From the NCBI GenBank assembly GCA_949987565.1, contig OX465102.1, forward strand, positions 11,858,763 through 11,922,762: a stretch of 64,000 nt of DNA, given 5' to 3'. The notes below the pieces were generated by a model. That model was not told where the DNA came from. It did no database searches and was given only the letters and a program-made list of their open reading frames with translations. The DNA comes from Luidia sarsii (Eukaryota; Echinodermata; Asteroidea; Paxillosida; Luidiidae). Both the position numbers and the translations under genes were made by a program. Shown in pieces: positions 22,001-33,470 of the stretch (position 1 is the stretch's first letter; the number at the start of each line of letters is the position of its first letter).

Positions 22001-25000
22001 GACAACCAGCATCCCCATGGTAACCAGATAGGGAATGAAGAAGAACCTCTGGAGCTGTTTGAGAAGACAAAGGAAAACACTCACTGGATCAGACCTACAT
22101 GTAGCAATCACCTTTTCTTGGCAATTTTCCAATTTTTGTTTTTTTAAATGCAGTCAGTTAATTTTGTTTTTATTTTTATTATTATTATTATTATTTTTTT
22201 TTTGGGGGGGGGGTTGAAATTTTTTTTTTTTTATGTACATGTAGCTTAGAAAGCTGCATCTACTGTACTTTGTGGGATCCCTGTACTACTGTAGCCAGGC
22301 TTACATGTACAACAATGTGCTGTTCGCATCTGCATGAAAGCAAGGATGTGATCCCTGGAGATAATTATACATCTGTACATGTACCCGTACGGCTCTCAAA
22401 TGGTTAAATGGTTGGCTGACTGCTGCCCCCATTACGGCAAAGACAAGAGTACCGGTAGAGTCACATGTACATGTACACTGTAAAAGCCACAATGTAGATA
22501 GCTCAGACGGTAAGAGCGCTGGTACTGATCGTTGTTCAGTCCAATTTTCTTTGCCATTGAAATAATCAATATGATGGCTCGGGCCCTTGGTTTACATGTA
22601 CAGGTATACACGTTTGGAAATGTGCGGACAGGGTTGGAAGGGGCAGGGTGACAACCTACCCGCTTGACTCCGAGGATGACAAATACGGTGGAGACAATGA
22701 GCACAGCATACAGGGCAATGTCCACAGAGTTAGCGATGTACAGCACCCAGTGCTCTGTGCTTAGCTCAAGGCTGAGTGTGGTCTCATTGGACAAGATGCT
22801 ACCTGTGGATACAGAAATTTCCCTCCAAAATGATAACAATTTACAAATCAAACTTCATTAACTGGGCATGTGTGGTGAGGAAGGATGATGATCGTGTTTT
22901 GAGAAGGGCATTTGTGTTTGAGGTGGATGGTCTGAAGAGAAGAGATGACCAAAGAGGCTCTGTTAACGGGGACAAAGCTGGATTTAAATTGTTTGATTTA
23001 CTACATGTAATCTAAAATACATGTGGCTACTATTACCTCATGAATCTTCATGAGATGATGTCACAGGAACGTGTTGGGGACAATTTGGCACTTGCCCAAT
23101 TTAGATACACGCCACGATCCTGTAGGACCCAGGATTGCACTCGGACTGCCCTTGACAGTTGGCCCCTACCGGTTCATTGTATAAAGGGCTGTCATGTGAC
23201 CATCCTTTGAGCCACTCTTATAGACTCTGATAATACAACATAAAGCCGTGTTTCCACAGGACATTCTTTCCGCGGCCACGCGGTAACTTTCCGCGACATT
23301 CCAGAAAGTAAACCTACATGTACATGTACAGTACCATGCGTTCCCACACGGACTTTTTGGGGGCACGGACGGACTGTCTATTCGCCATAAATGGCTGGTA
23401 ATATGCCACCCACAGAGGGTGCAGCCGTGCAGTGCACAATGACATTTGACCTTCAACGGAAATGTTATCTGTGTAGTCAGCCACCGGCCCGTGTACACAG
23501 CAGTTTTCGCACGTCAACAAGGGTAGCGGTGACATAACACAGGAAGCTGGAGCGTTTTCCGAGGCCGGGCGGTAGTTTTACATCGTGGGACTGTTTTTAC
23601 AGGACATTTTTTTCGGCCCTATTAAGTTACCGTGGCTGACTGAAAAGTTTCCACGGCCCCTTTTGGCCTGGTAGTTTTACATCGAGGTAGCGGTAGTAAC
23701 TTAGCAGGGACGTTAATTTACGGTACCTTGCGTTTCCACAGGACTTAATGTTGTCATCAGCCTCGGTAGTTTGACAAAATTAAGTCCTGTGGAAACACGG
23801 CTTAACCACTTTGCGCCAGGTGGTTTTACAGTGCTGATGACCGCCATACAGGGGTTTTTGAACAATGCATCATTTTCAAATATATTCCTGTGAAATAAAT
23901 CGATAAGGGTATACTATGGGCACATGAGAGTAAAACCTGGCACAATTCGGACGTCATTGCAGCTTTTGTCAAGAGATTATCTGTTCGAAAAAGGGCCCAT
24001 TGTGTGTCATCAATGGAGCGTTAAGGACTTGTGTGTGGGTTCGTGTACAGTACTGACAATCCCTGACTGCAGACACCAGCCTCCACTCCAAGCAGTCAAA
24101 TCTTCGAGTTGGTTGGACACAATCGAGTGTACAGATTGCGGTGAAGAATGTGGGTGGAATTCCACTGCCTGACCGATGACAGTTGGGCTGTGTGGCATGC
24201 CAACACAATGTCCCCGTGTGCTTTCAGTATCCCTCGATCATCCCCAGTAAAGATCGCACAATTAGGCCTACTGCTGCTAATCTTGCAATTCATGTGGCAA
24301 CTTGCGTCAAAAAGGGTCTTTGTACTGATTCGTATCATTGCTTTGTTCTAAGCTGAAAAGAGTCTTTGTTTAAAATGTGGACAATAGTGGTGCCCGGATT
24401 CGGAGGGCCCCGTTGCATAGTCAAACCAACGGAGCTCTGATTTTGGAGGTCCCGGTGAGAAGTGTTTAAGACAATACCTAGATAGAGTGCGTACAGTACG
24501 GTACATGTACATGGCAGCAGGTTAATGAAACTCACCGTAATTCAGGAAATTGTGTATCCCGTAGGCGGAGAGTGACACAGCAACTACAGAATATAACTGA
24601 GAAAAGAGAGCAATTTTCAGAACCAAAAATGGCAATGATAAATCATAACATTTGGGCAGTATCTACCGGTACATGTACATGTATACTGTACAGTGTGTTT
24701 CTGCTGAAAATCCCACCTGTAATTTCTATGTATCGGTAATCGGTATTGGGTACGTATTTAAACAAAAATTAAAGGAGAAATACTGTTTATAGCAGACCTC
24801 CCTCAAAGGCCTTCCTGCCCTTGAGAAAGGTCTGTTTCTATCCAAACCTGGGACATTCCAGTAAAAATGTGTACCGGTACTTTTTTGATGGATAATGGAT
24901 GGATAATCTTATCAGGTCTGTTTTGTTTTTTGTACCTTTGTAATTCTTTCATACATATGTACGTGTGGGACCCCAATGGAAATACAGTAGGCCTCTGAAA

Positions 25001-28000
25001 TTGGCTTTCTTGGGTTATTATTCCAGAATGAATCAGCTGTATACTGCTCTCCTGTATCGTATGTTCTAATATGACTTAGGCCTACACTTACAGTAGTTGA
25101 TTCAATTCAGAATTTCAGAATAGAGTAACAAAATTACAGTCTACATGCAAGGCAATGTTGATCAAAATCTGAGGACCTCTTATCAGTGCATTGTGCAGTA
25201 ACGTGACATGGAATGAGTTACAACTGATTGTGTACATGTACACGTACATGTGCATACACACGTACATGTACTGTACAGTGTGTATACACATGTACATTTC
25301 TAATTTGTAACCTGCTTACTCATGAATATTACAGGTACACATGTACAATGTAGCGTTTCTAATTTCATTTACACACTATAGGATGATAGTGCAGGCCAAA
25401 CATCAGCATGTTTCAGAGACCTCCAAAAATGCATCCTGTCCGCCTGTAGTGTAGGTGATCCAGCGTGCACCCCAAATCTGTTGATACACGGATGTTTGAT
25501 TGTGCAGTAACGCACAGTTTGTGGTGACACCAAGTACAGTGCAGTACAGTACATACCGGTACAGGTGTTTGTGATGTTGTACATGTACATGTACATGATT
25601 CAATGTCTCTGTCGAGATTGAACTTGTGGCTCTGAGAAGAGCCAGGTAATGAGTACATGTACATGTATGTATGTCATTCAGTGAATCTTGCCGTGGTGTG
25701 GGTTCAGTGCCTTGTCAGGAGACTGAGCACTGGATTTCCAACTGCACACACCCCCCATGATAGGTAACGACTGGCTCTTCCAAAAGTCATACTCCTTTCT
25801 CCTTTTGCCAAACGAGATTAACCTATATGCACATGGAGTCATGGTTTCTTAATGGAAACTGGGGTTGGGGTTTCTGACTCTTAGCGGAGAGCCAAATCCA
25901 TTCATGAAATTGAGTTTCAGTCGGAAGCAATCTCATTCCCGTTGAGACTTAAAGGCTTGCATCATATGGCATGTATGGGGGCATTACATTGTATAGAATG
26001 CATCATAGAACCTGCATACATGTTTGTTTGATTCATGTTGTCACTGCAAGCATTCCATACAACATGTACAATGTAATTTGGATGCAAACCTCCAAGTCTC
26101 ATCGGGGATGAGATTGCTTCCCACAAACTCAATTGAGTCTGCCATGTTTATGTACAGGTGTACTGTGTACTGTACAGTGGATGTCTATATACATGTAGCT
26201 GTCAATACCATCAATGAGCACTGCACTCTGCATGTACAGTAAATGGATTTCATGAACATTTGGCAGGTGAATTTGTAAACTAAGGTATGTACATTTACAT
26301 GATGTACACCCCACACCCATGACCCACCTGCACACTGTGAGAGCAGGTACCGGTATCGGCTTTGCAGTGTGTTGTGCCATGCCTCCATGGTTGTGCATAG
26401 TACTGTACATGTACATGTACACATGTGATAGCTTGTACACAACTGTACTGTACATACATGTACTGTGCCATTCAGTATCAGCCCAGCCTCATGCATTTAA
26501 AATGGCATGCCTCTGGGATGTGAGCATGTACACAAATGTACCGGTACATGTACATGGAGGCAATTACTGACGTGGATTTTCTATTTGCCCAAGACTTAGG
26601 GGATATGCCTGCATGGGGCGGGTGTGTCTCAGTCCTCAGAGTCCATGGGCTGTAGAGGACCACAGAGTCAAATTTGCTTTGATCCTAGCAGGACCTTTCT
26701 AAAGGGCAAAATCCATCCAGTTATTGGATGTGGGGGGGGGGGGGGCCCGGGGGGCGGAGGCAGGAACAGACAAAAGTTCACATTACATGTATGTCACAAA
26801 AGATTCAGGGCTTGACGTTTCGATCCTGGCCGTACCGACTGTAAGTTCATCAACACCTTTCTGCCTTGGAGGAAGGTTCTGCAAAGTTTGGAAAGCCTGG
26901 CCCTGTAAATACATACATGTATCTCAGTTTTTTCATTTTGGGTCATTTAAAGCCCCTACACATGTGTAGTAGAAACCTCGCACTGAAATACATGTATTTC
27001 TGCATAAAATGTTGTACATGTACACATGTAGGCCTATTTTGGGAGAAAAGAGTAAAAGAAATCGTTTACGTCTCTCCAAAATCTAGTACGGTGTTGGACG
27101 CTGCATTTTCGCAAAACAAATGAAGCATTTTTCACAATTTTCTCGAGACTCAGTTGGCGGATTGAGCTGAAATTTTCAGTGTTTCATGCATATGTTGGAT
27201 TTTATAACTTACATGTAAGACAACGTATGGATACTATTCTTTGACCTCGACCAATGTTGTGCAGGGGCTTTAAAGGATTTTTGCAATAAATATCACAGTC
27301 AACATTAACTTAACTGCAAATTACGGGTTAGGTTTGATGAAAAACTCCATCAGTGATCACTAAATTTATGGACCATACATTTTGGCAGTAAATCAACAGG
27401 TTTAGGGATAGGTTTGCAGGAAAAATTACCCACACAATTTCAGAAACTTTTGTACAGGTTTCCGTTGCATGATCCTGTGATGACATCAAAAATTTGGTCA
27501 TGAATATTGAAATTCTCATTAAAACTGAAAGCTTGCAAATACACCCTCAGAACGAGTGTGAAAAACATTTTGATTATGAGCAATTTTGCAAAACAGTTCT
27601 GTAGCATGGATTTAAGTGGTAAAATGTATTGCAGCAACCCTTTAAAGACTTCAGTAGACTTCAGTGCAATGCCCACTTTGATGGGGAGGGGGATTTCATA
27701 TCAAAATTACATGTAAAAGATCATGCTTGACAATAATTTGCACGTTCTGCCAATTGCACGAGTGTAACCAACTGCTCTGGTGACTGGGGATGACGTCTTT
27801 CAACAATTCCGTCGTTTCGCCAAACAAGAAGATTTTACATTAATGTCACAAAGACGTCAGCGGCAACTATTCAATTGTTACACGTCACGTCGGACCAAAG
27901 TACTGTTCGTGTACTGTACTTTGAATGGGTCATGCCAATTTAATCTCACTGCCCACTCTACATGTACCGGTATATTACACAAATCGTTGGGCACGTGTTT

Positions 28001-31000
28001 TGGACTCAGTTTTGTCAGTTTCTGGCAAACCCTGCTTTCCACACAATGGTTGAATTGTCAAGCCTAATATCATTGGTCTAATATTACAAACTTGGTGTAC
28101 ACACACATATTATTACATAACATGTATGTATACATGTATACATTGTTTGCATCTGAACATTGTTTGCATCTGAATGAAACGGGGTGAGGGGGTTGATATG
28201 GAGATACAGGTGTATATACATGTATGTACAAAGAATTCTCAGGTTCAAGTCCTGGTCCAGTCAAAGTTATCTTTGCCATTTTTTTTAATTCATGATGTGT
28301 AAAAATTTCGAATATCACACTATATGGCAGAGGTGAGATGACTTGAGAAAGTCTAATTGCCTGACCTTTCTAGGGGTCAAGTGCTTAGACAGTTTCCAAT
28401 GATAATGTGCTCAGAGGAGGTGTGTGTGTGTGGGGGGGGGGGTTGTGGAAATATCAAAACACTTCCTGTGAGTCACTGTTATTTACACGAGCAGTACATC
28501 ATGTACAGTACATGTAATGCACAGGCTACATTCATTACATGTACATGTACAATTTACAGGCATACAGTTTTGTGAATGTGGGTGTGTACATGTATATGTA
28601 CATGTATATGTACATGTACATGTACAGTACATTTCAGACGCCCACAAAAACCTGTGTAAATGTACATGTACATGTATGTACAGCACATGTAATGTACAGT
28701 ACGTGTACCAGGGCTAAATGTAATGAACTGTACATAGTGATTGTACATGTACATGTACATGTATACATGTACAATGTACTGTACATACATGTAGTACGCG
28801 TACACATGCATACATGTACATGTACGCACAGTACATGTACATGTATGTACAGTAATACATGTACATGTACATGTATACATGTACATGTACTGTACATGTA
28901 ACTGATGTACATGTACATGTATGCATGTACATGTACACTGTATGCATGTACATGTACACATGATGTATATCGATGTACACGTGTACATGTACATGTACAT
29001 GTACACGTGTACATTTACATGTACATGTACATGTTCACGAGTGCGGGTACACAATACATGTAGTGATGTACTGTACAATGTACAGTACATGTACAATGTA
29101 CAGTACATGTACAATGTACAGTACATGTACAATGTACAGTACATGTACAATGTACAGTACATGTACAATGTCCAGTACAAGTAGGCCTGCAGTGTACACT
29201 TAACACCAGTTGGATGTAACTTATACCAAGGTTATACTGGTAAATGTGTACACTACAGTACATGTGTACATGTACTTTATGCATGCTTTATGTACACGTG
29301 TACAGTACATACTGTAGTGAGTACACTATTATGTTCATACTGTATGCAAGTACTGCAAATGTTACTGTTCATGTACCGGTACTGTATGTACTGCACATGC
29401 ACTGTACATGTACAGGTTGTACATACATGTATGTATGCACATGTACATGTACACGTACTGTACGTGTACATGTACATGTACATGTACATGTACATGTACT
29501 TGTCATCACTACCGTTTATAACTATAAGACTAGAGTAGAAGGGACAAAAAGCTTGAGACGCTGAAACTGAAAGGAGCACTTGAGCATGTTAATTGTTTAG
29601 AACCTCGCAGACGCATACATATGCATACGTGCACGTACAGTGTGTACTATGAGACGCCAACAATAATCCTGCATACGTATGAACTGGACTGTGGAGAGCG
29701 TGATTGCTTTATATAACGCTTGCGCGTAGTCGCTTGTCGAATAAATCGAACAGCGCCGCTGTGTTCGCACGCCGATCAAAACGACTAACGTAAAAGAATG
29801 GGAGCATCCCCTCTAGTCTTATTTATAATCTCTATGATCACTACATGTATTGTACAACACATACTTGTACGTACATGTACATTATGTACATGTACATGTA
29901 TGTGTAAAATGTATGTGTACCGGTATACGTACGTGTACATGTACTGGGTATGTAGGCGTAAAAGTACATGCTTAGACTTTAGTTTTAGTGAAAAATAAGG
30001 AGTAAACAATTCTCAGAAACTGTTCAGAAACGCTACACACTGTACACATAAACTACCGGTATATTAAACAGCTTCTTCATAACAAGCTTCCCTTTTTTGT
30101 TAAAAGAGGGTCTGATCTAGATGTTTCCATCCCAACAGGACCTTTTATATCAAGTTAGGGCCCTTACACTTCCATATCCAATGTTGTTATGTAGTTGGCT
30201 ACAGTACGGTACATGTAAACATCCTCTCTTGTCCATCATGTCAGATGAGTAGGCCTAAATTGTTTTGGTCTTTTTAGTCCGTACAACAAACTGCACCACT
30301 TCACAAACCAACTGTAGAGGACAAAATGGGCCTACGTACAAATCATTCGGGCAGAAAGGTTCACTGGCCCAAACGACTTGTAGAAGAAATGTAAAATAAT
30401 GTATAAATTAATAAAAAAATAATAATAAAAAAAAAAAAAAAATTCTGCCTCCAGCAGTGTAGGGGGAGGCTGATGTAGTGGACCGATGAAGGGCATTATT
30501 TTTGCCATTGGTGCGGAGTGGTCTGCGGAAGTGTGTGTGCGTGCGGTGCAATGTCCCGGACGTTGCTTTGCACTGATGTTCAGGAAACAGTCGTAGGGCT
30601 CAACGCGAGCAAGCGCGCGCAGACTTCCGCAGACCACTCCGCACCCGGACCTGGTGATGTCATCCAGTTTTCAAATCCAAGATGGCCACCCCAACTCGGC
30701 TTGTCGACCCGTTCACGGTCAACTGAGGGGAATTTTCTCCCTTTTCCCAAACGTGAGTCAAACAAAATGACCAGTATTGGAATCTGTTATTCTCACTGAA
30801 TCCCCAATGGGCGCGTGGGACGGTTTCACGGGTGTTTTGGGGGGTAAATCTGGGGATTTCGGTCGGGGGTATTTTTCAAAGATGACATTACACGATGCAG
30901 CTTAGCCATGATCCTTGGACCCTACAGCCTACAGGCTACAATCACCCAAATCTCAAAATTTCAAAATTCGATAAAAAAAGGGTGACTTGCCGGGTCCAAG

Positions 31001-31956
31001 TTACTCGGACTATACCTGTGCATGTACCGGTATGTTAAATGTTAAAAAACTAAAACAAGGGCTGAAGTTACTGTAGCCTATAGGCTGTACATTGCTACTG
31101 CTAGGTAATGTATCCTCCAATAACCAGTTTTCGACGATATAAGGACTTTTCTTCAAACTGAACAATGTGGACGAAAGTATCACACTAGTAAAAGAGGTCT
31201 CAGTCACTTTCTCCACACCACAGACTATATTAGAATAATCATAGAGAAGGTTTTGTTGACGTCCGCGGCGCACCGCGCAGTAAGCATCGTCACCTATTTT
31301 CGTCGGTGGTGTTAAGTAAGGTGTCCCAGTGCAGCCAAACGCAAAACAAATTCTTAAAATAACTCAAAATGCTGTGTGGCACTGTAAAATTCTTTTTTGT
31401 GTGTGTTCATCTTTGGTTTTTTTTTTTCGACACTGCTTCTAACACTTTCCCTAACCCTAGTGCGACAGATAATCTCAAAACTCGTTTAAGGGAGCTACTA
31501 GTACTAGTACTACTACTGTACTAGTACTGAGTAGTAGTAGTACTAGTACTATACTAGTACTAGCGCCGTAGCGGCCCAGTAAGTGGGACTACCAAAAGAG
31601 CAACTTTTTGAATCACACGAGTTTGGCCTACTGGAAAAGCCTTAACTTTCCACATTTTCGGTGACGGACAAGAGCAGGAAACCAACTGTAAGATACGAAG
31701 TCTGAGATCGTTATACGGAGTTGTTTTCATCGTGCGATGAGAGTTAGAAGGCTAAGGGTCGAAAACGGTGTACCGTCGAAAACGGGGGTTCCCACGATAC
31801 ACATGTACAATGTACATTATTGCTCATTAATTAAATAGGCTAAGATTAAGAAATGCTAAGACTTTGTTAAATTGTACTCACCAAGCTGTAGGCGCAGCTA
31901 ACAAACGTCCCCATTCGCAGCTGCCAACACCCACAGCACGACGTCAACAGCGGCAT
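18925..31956 (-). CDS. Four-TM LAPTM/DUF4728-like endolysosomal membrane protein, seven coding exons
   Basis: Seven minus-strand exons (31956-31882, 24596-24536, 22802-22660, 22054-21962, 21486-21421, 20423-20340, 19008-18925) join in frame into a 201-residue protein. Visible features are an N-terminal CCGC cluster (residues 7-10) before TM1 (about 16-38), a luminal N-glycosylation site NET at 51, TM2 (about 64-92), TM3 (about 97-124, with FFIPYLV), TM4 (about 134-162), then SYYQELRDGR and a polar tail with PPAY at 179-182. LAPTM proteins share four membrane segments, the Cys-rich start and PPxY tails that bind NEDD4-type ubiquitin ligases for lysosomal sorting, which is the inferred role here. 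It is shorter than vertebrate LAPTM4/5 (226-262 residues). Introns hold MITEs, minisatellites and the ACATGT tract. The structure is well supported; the family is moderately supported. Confidence 0.72.
19140..20290. repeat. 63-68-bp minisatellite, about 17 copies
   Basis: The unit holds CAGGTGGTTGCTCACCTCAG, CGAGAAATGGCATTGCCACC and a variable end (TGCTGCATTTGTATG or TACTACAATTGTCTG). Period is 63 in the homogeneous part (19778 to 19841). It occupies the last intron of the LAPTM-like gene. Long ORFs in several frames are by-products of the 3n period. Confidence 0.93.
20340..20423 (-). CDS. LAPTM-like exon 6, end of TM4 and SYYQELRDGR motif
   Basis: Acceptor TCCCTCAG/GTG and donor ATCAGG/GTGAGT, 28 codons. 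It encodes VMCWLCVFSYYQELRDGR and RAQIRANYTIR-like sequence. A hydrophobic helix ending in SYYxxL before a basic tail is typical of the family. Confidence 0.75.
20640..21005. repeat. Pyrimidine-rich ~63-72-bp tandem repeat, about 5 copies
   Basis: CCTAGTCTGTCTATCAGC and CCTCCTTCAATCCCTTCCC recur near 20701, 20771, 20834, 20905 and 20970. Non-coding. Confidence 0.85.
21005..21100 (+). repeat. Degraded SINE
   Basis: TTTGGGAAGGCCACAGCCCAAGGG leads into a box-A-like ATATCTCAGGTGGTTACAG and CCAGAGACCTCCGG. The tail is lost. Confidence 0.5.
21421..21486 (-). CDS. LAPTM-like exon 5, start of TM4
   Basis: Acceptor TTGACAG/TTT and donor GAT/GTAAGT, 22 codons. This is the only acceptor that keeps phase 0 open; the next two AGs hit a TGA. 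It encodes FLTAEAGSMFEMTLAVVF plus LAAD. Confidence 0.7.
21689..21872. repeat. 34-bp tandem repeat, about 5.4 copies
   Basis: GGCTGACAGCCACTGACTAG plus TGGCCAATGTGTTT repeats with period 34 (21723, 21757 and so on). It lies in an intron of the LAPTM-like gene. Confidence 0.93.
21962..22054 (-). CDS. LAPTM-like exon 4, TM3
   Basis: Acceptor CTCAAACAG/CTC and donor GCTCTA/GTAAGA, 31 whole codons. It encodes LQRFFFIPYLVTMGMLV followed by VLQVIVCLLSVLAL. The 34-bp tandem repeat lies just downstream in the intron. Confidence 0.78.
22400..22555 (+). repeat. SINE copy, partial
   Basis: GGTTGGCTGACTGCTGCCC leader and box-A-like TAGCTCAGACGGTAAGAGCG at 22500, with a shortened box B region and a CAGTCCAATTTTCTTTGCC end. 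Intronic. Confidence 0.6.
22660..22802 (-). CDS. LAPTM-like exon 3, luminal loop and TM2
   Basis: Acceptor ATCCACAG/GT and donor CGG/GTAGGT, 143 nt. The split Gly codon fits exon 2. It encodes the SNETT glycosylation site, then a long hydrophobic helix from WVLYIANSVDIALYAVL into VFVILGVKR. Confidence 0.78.
23244..23802. mobile_element. MITE with TAA target duplication (PIF/Harbinger-like)
   Basis: Perfect inverted ends AGCCGTGTTTCCACAGGAC (23244-23262) and its complement (23784-23802) are each flanked by TAA (23241-23243 and 23803-23805). The 559-bp interior has degenerate repeats of 'ggtagttttacatcg' and 'tttccac'. No transposase. TAA duplications are typical of PIF/Harbinger elements. It lies in the LAPTM-like intron 2. 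Confidence 0.85.
24536..24596 (-). CDS. LAPTM-like exon 2, completes TM1
   Basis: Acceptor TTTCTCAG/TTA and donor TACG/GTGAGT, 61 nt. It ends in phase 1. It encodes LYSVVAVSLSAYGIHNFLNY, continuing the first hydrophobic segment. Confidence 0.72.
24600..26940. other. Intron 1 sequence of the LAPTM-like gene, scattered ACATGTAC words
   Basis: No exon is recognised. A diverged 'ggtgacacca' repeat lies near 25515-25640 and single arms of the GACGTTTCGATCC repeat near 26680 and 26812. Confidence 0.45.
26950..27270 (-). mobile_element. MITE with TA target site, AAGCCCCT termini, copy 1
   Basis: The ends AAGCCCCTACACA and TGTGCAGGGGCTT are flanked by TA. Reading the minus strand, the interior (GAATAGTATCCATACGTTGT, ATCCAACATATGCATGAAA, GAGACGTAAACGATTTCTT) matches the copy at 36008-36388. 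No ORF. Confidence 0.75.
27272..28480. other. Intron sequence, no gene seen
   Basis: Only a 45-bp SINE tail (GGTTCAAGTCCTGGTCCAGT) at 28232-28278 and a G run near 28432 are recognised. Confidence 0.45.
28485..29510. repeat. ACATGT/GTAC-rich palindromic low-complexity tract
   Basis: About 1 kb dominated by ACATGTACATGT on both strands (the word is its own complement). Positions 29066-29170 form a clean 18-bp array (AATGTACAGTACATGTAC, ~6 copies). All ORFs here are Tyr/Met/Cys/His-rich artefacts. It lies in intron 1 of the LAPTM-like gene. Confidence 0.92.
30511..30644. repeat. 22-bp perfect inverted repeat, 134-bp span
   Basis: GTGCGGAGTGGTCTGCGGAA plus GT at 30511-30532 is exactly complementary to 30623-30644. 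The 90-bp spacer is CpG-rich. It could be a small MITE or a hairpin RNA locus; there is no clear target duplication. Confidence 0.8.
31490..31566. repeat. CTAGTA-rich palindromic low-complexity run
   Basis: ACTAGTACTAGT-type words repeat on both strands just upstream of the LAPTM-like intron 1 donor region. No function can be assigned. Confidence 0.75.
31882..31956 (-). CDS. LAPTM-like exon 1 with start codon
   Basis: The ATG at 31956-31954 sits in a good context (TTCACCATGC). The exon is 25 codons (CCGCWQLRMGTFVSCAYSL at its end) and has donor TTG/GTGAGT in phase 0. Sequence upstream of the ATG is moderately CpG-containing and is a plausible promoter. The following intron is ~7.3 kb. Confidence 0.7.
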
Positions 31957-32121
31957 GGTGAACACTGGTTCCAAGTTGCCCCTTCTAAATCGTCCCCAAA
32001 CAAAACTGCTTTTTTTCCTACTTCTAAGTTCTAGACAATCGGCGAGACGAACGGACGGCTCCTTCCAAGATTCCGGCCAATGTTTATTTTTTGTTTTTTA
32101 CATACATGTACGTACATGGAT

Positions 32122-33075
32122 CATTACCAGACTGAACCTGGCCCTAAATTTGGGCCTGAATTTCGGCTGCGGGAATTTCCCTGCCCGTAAATCACTACGG
32201 TGTCCCATGCCTGACATATTATATTTGAATTGTGTTTTTACTTGTTTAAAAACGAAGAAAAAAGACTTGATTGAAACGTTATGATAGCATAATATTACAC
32301 ATATAAAACTTAATATTCATCATTTATTTTTCCAAAATAACTTATTGTTTACGTACAAAATTTTTGATACAAAAATGAATCTTCTGGAATCAACTTGGAA
32401 TGAAACCTATCTGGAAAACTAAACATTTGGAAAAGTGATTGTACCCTAGGCACTTTACTAAAATTAGTTTAATAATTTTAATATCATCCGATAGACTAAG
32501 AAATTCTACAGAGGATACTGCTCACCCCGACTTTCATAGTCCAGTCGATCTTCCAGCCTGACAAACTTAACATTGACCAAAATGAGGAGTATTTGGGTCT
32601 TCGTAATGACTAGCAGCGTATAATGAGTTTCTGAGCGAAATTGGATTTTGGTCAATGTTAAATTTGTTAGGCTGGAAGATTGGCTGGACTATGAAAGTCG
32701 GGGTTAACTATAATTATCCTCTGTAGTATTTTGTAGTCTTTCGGATGATATCAAATTTAACTGATTTTGATAAAATTCCTAGCCTAGGGTACAATCACTT
32801 TTCCAAATGTTTAGTTTTCCAGATAGATTCACTTTTGAATTAAAAATTAAGCTATTTTGGAAAAATAAATGATAAATATAATTGTATATGTGTAATATAA
32901 TGCTATCAAAACGTTTTAATCAAGTCTTGTTCTTTTTTTGATTTTTAAACAAGCAAAAACAAAATTTAAATATACTGTATCATGTATGAAACACCGTAGC
33001 AGTTTACGTTCAGTGAAATTCCGGCCAGCCGAAATTCAGGCCCAAATTTACGGCCAGGTTCAGTCTGGTTGTGTA
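32122..33075. mobile_element. Large foldback element, two ~450-bp arms
   Basis: The left arm (ACCAGACTGAACCTGGCC at 32130, GACTTTCATAGTCCAG at ~32530, CATTGACCAAAAT at ~32575) recurs inverted on the right, ending with GGCCAGGTTCAGTCTGGT near 33070. The arms match at about 85%, with a ~60-bp unpaired centre near 32590-32650. No ORF. Termini and target duplication are not certain. It begins ~170 bp upstream of the LAPTM-like start codon, within that gene's likely promoter side. Confidence 0.8.
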
Positions 33076-33099
33076 CCATCATTGTAGGTATTACTGATC

Positions 33100-33470
33100 A
33101 GCATGTGACGGGCTGGCCTCACGAGAGGGCGCTGTTTACATGCCCGGGTACATTGGCTAGGGCTGGCGGCACGGCCGGCCGGACGTATAATCGTTCGTGG
33201 CTGGCGATGGCGGCAGCACGCACGTTTACGGGAAATGGCTGCAGTAGGTAGTGAGCGGCTTCCAATGTCGTATATTAATTATTGCGTCACCGGCTAGGAT
33301 GACGTTTTAATTTTTTTTTTGGACATCGTACGTGCCCACAACAACATTCGACTGTTGTCAGACAAACGTACAATGGAGATTGTGTTTTTGTTTAGTCAGA
33401 AAAAAAATAAAGGAAAATCTGACTGGGAACTTTGTTGAACGAATTGAAATAAATAACAGTGAAGATAATT
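33100..33470. other. CpG-rich patch, possible promoter or first exon (uncertain)
   Basis: Positions 33110-33240 are GC/CpG-rich against an AT-rich background. An ATGGCGGCAGCACGC at 33207 opens a short frame that meets a GTAGGT site. There is nothing further to support a gene. Confidence 0.2.

Noticed and set aside
28539..29203. ORFs rich in Met/Tyr/Cys/His on both strands
   Set aside because: They are translations of ACATGT/GTAC repeats.
30332..30765. ORFs of 61-101 codons around the 22-bp inverted repeat
   Set aside because: They span the inverted repeat and a poly-A run, with no domain or splice support.
33207..33252. First exon starting ATGGCGGCAGCACGC
   Set aside because: Only ~13 codons before a weak donor and no downstream exon; kept only as an uncertain CpG patch.
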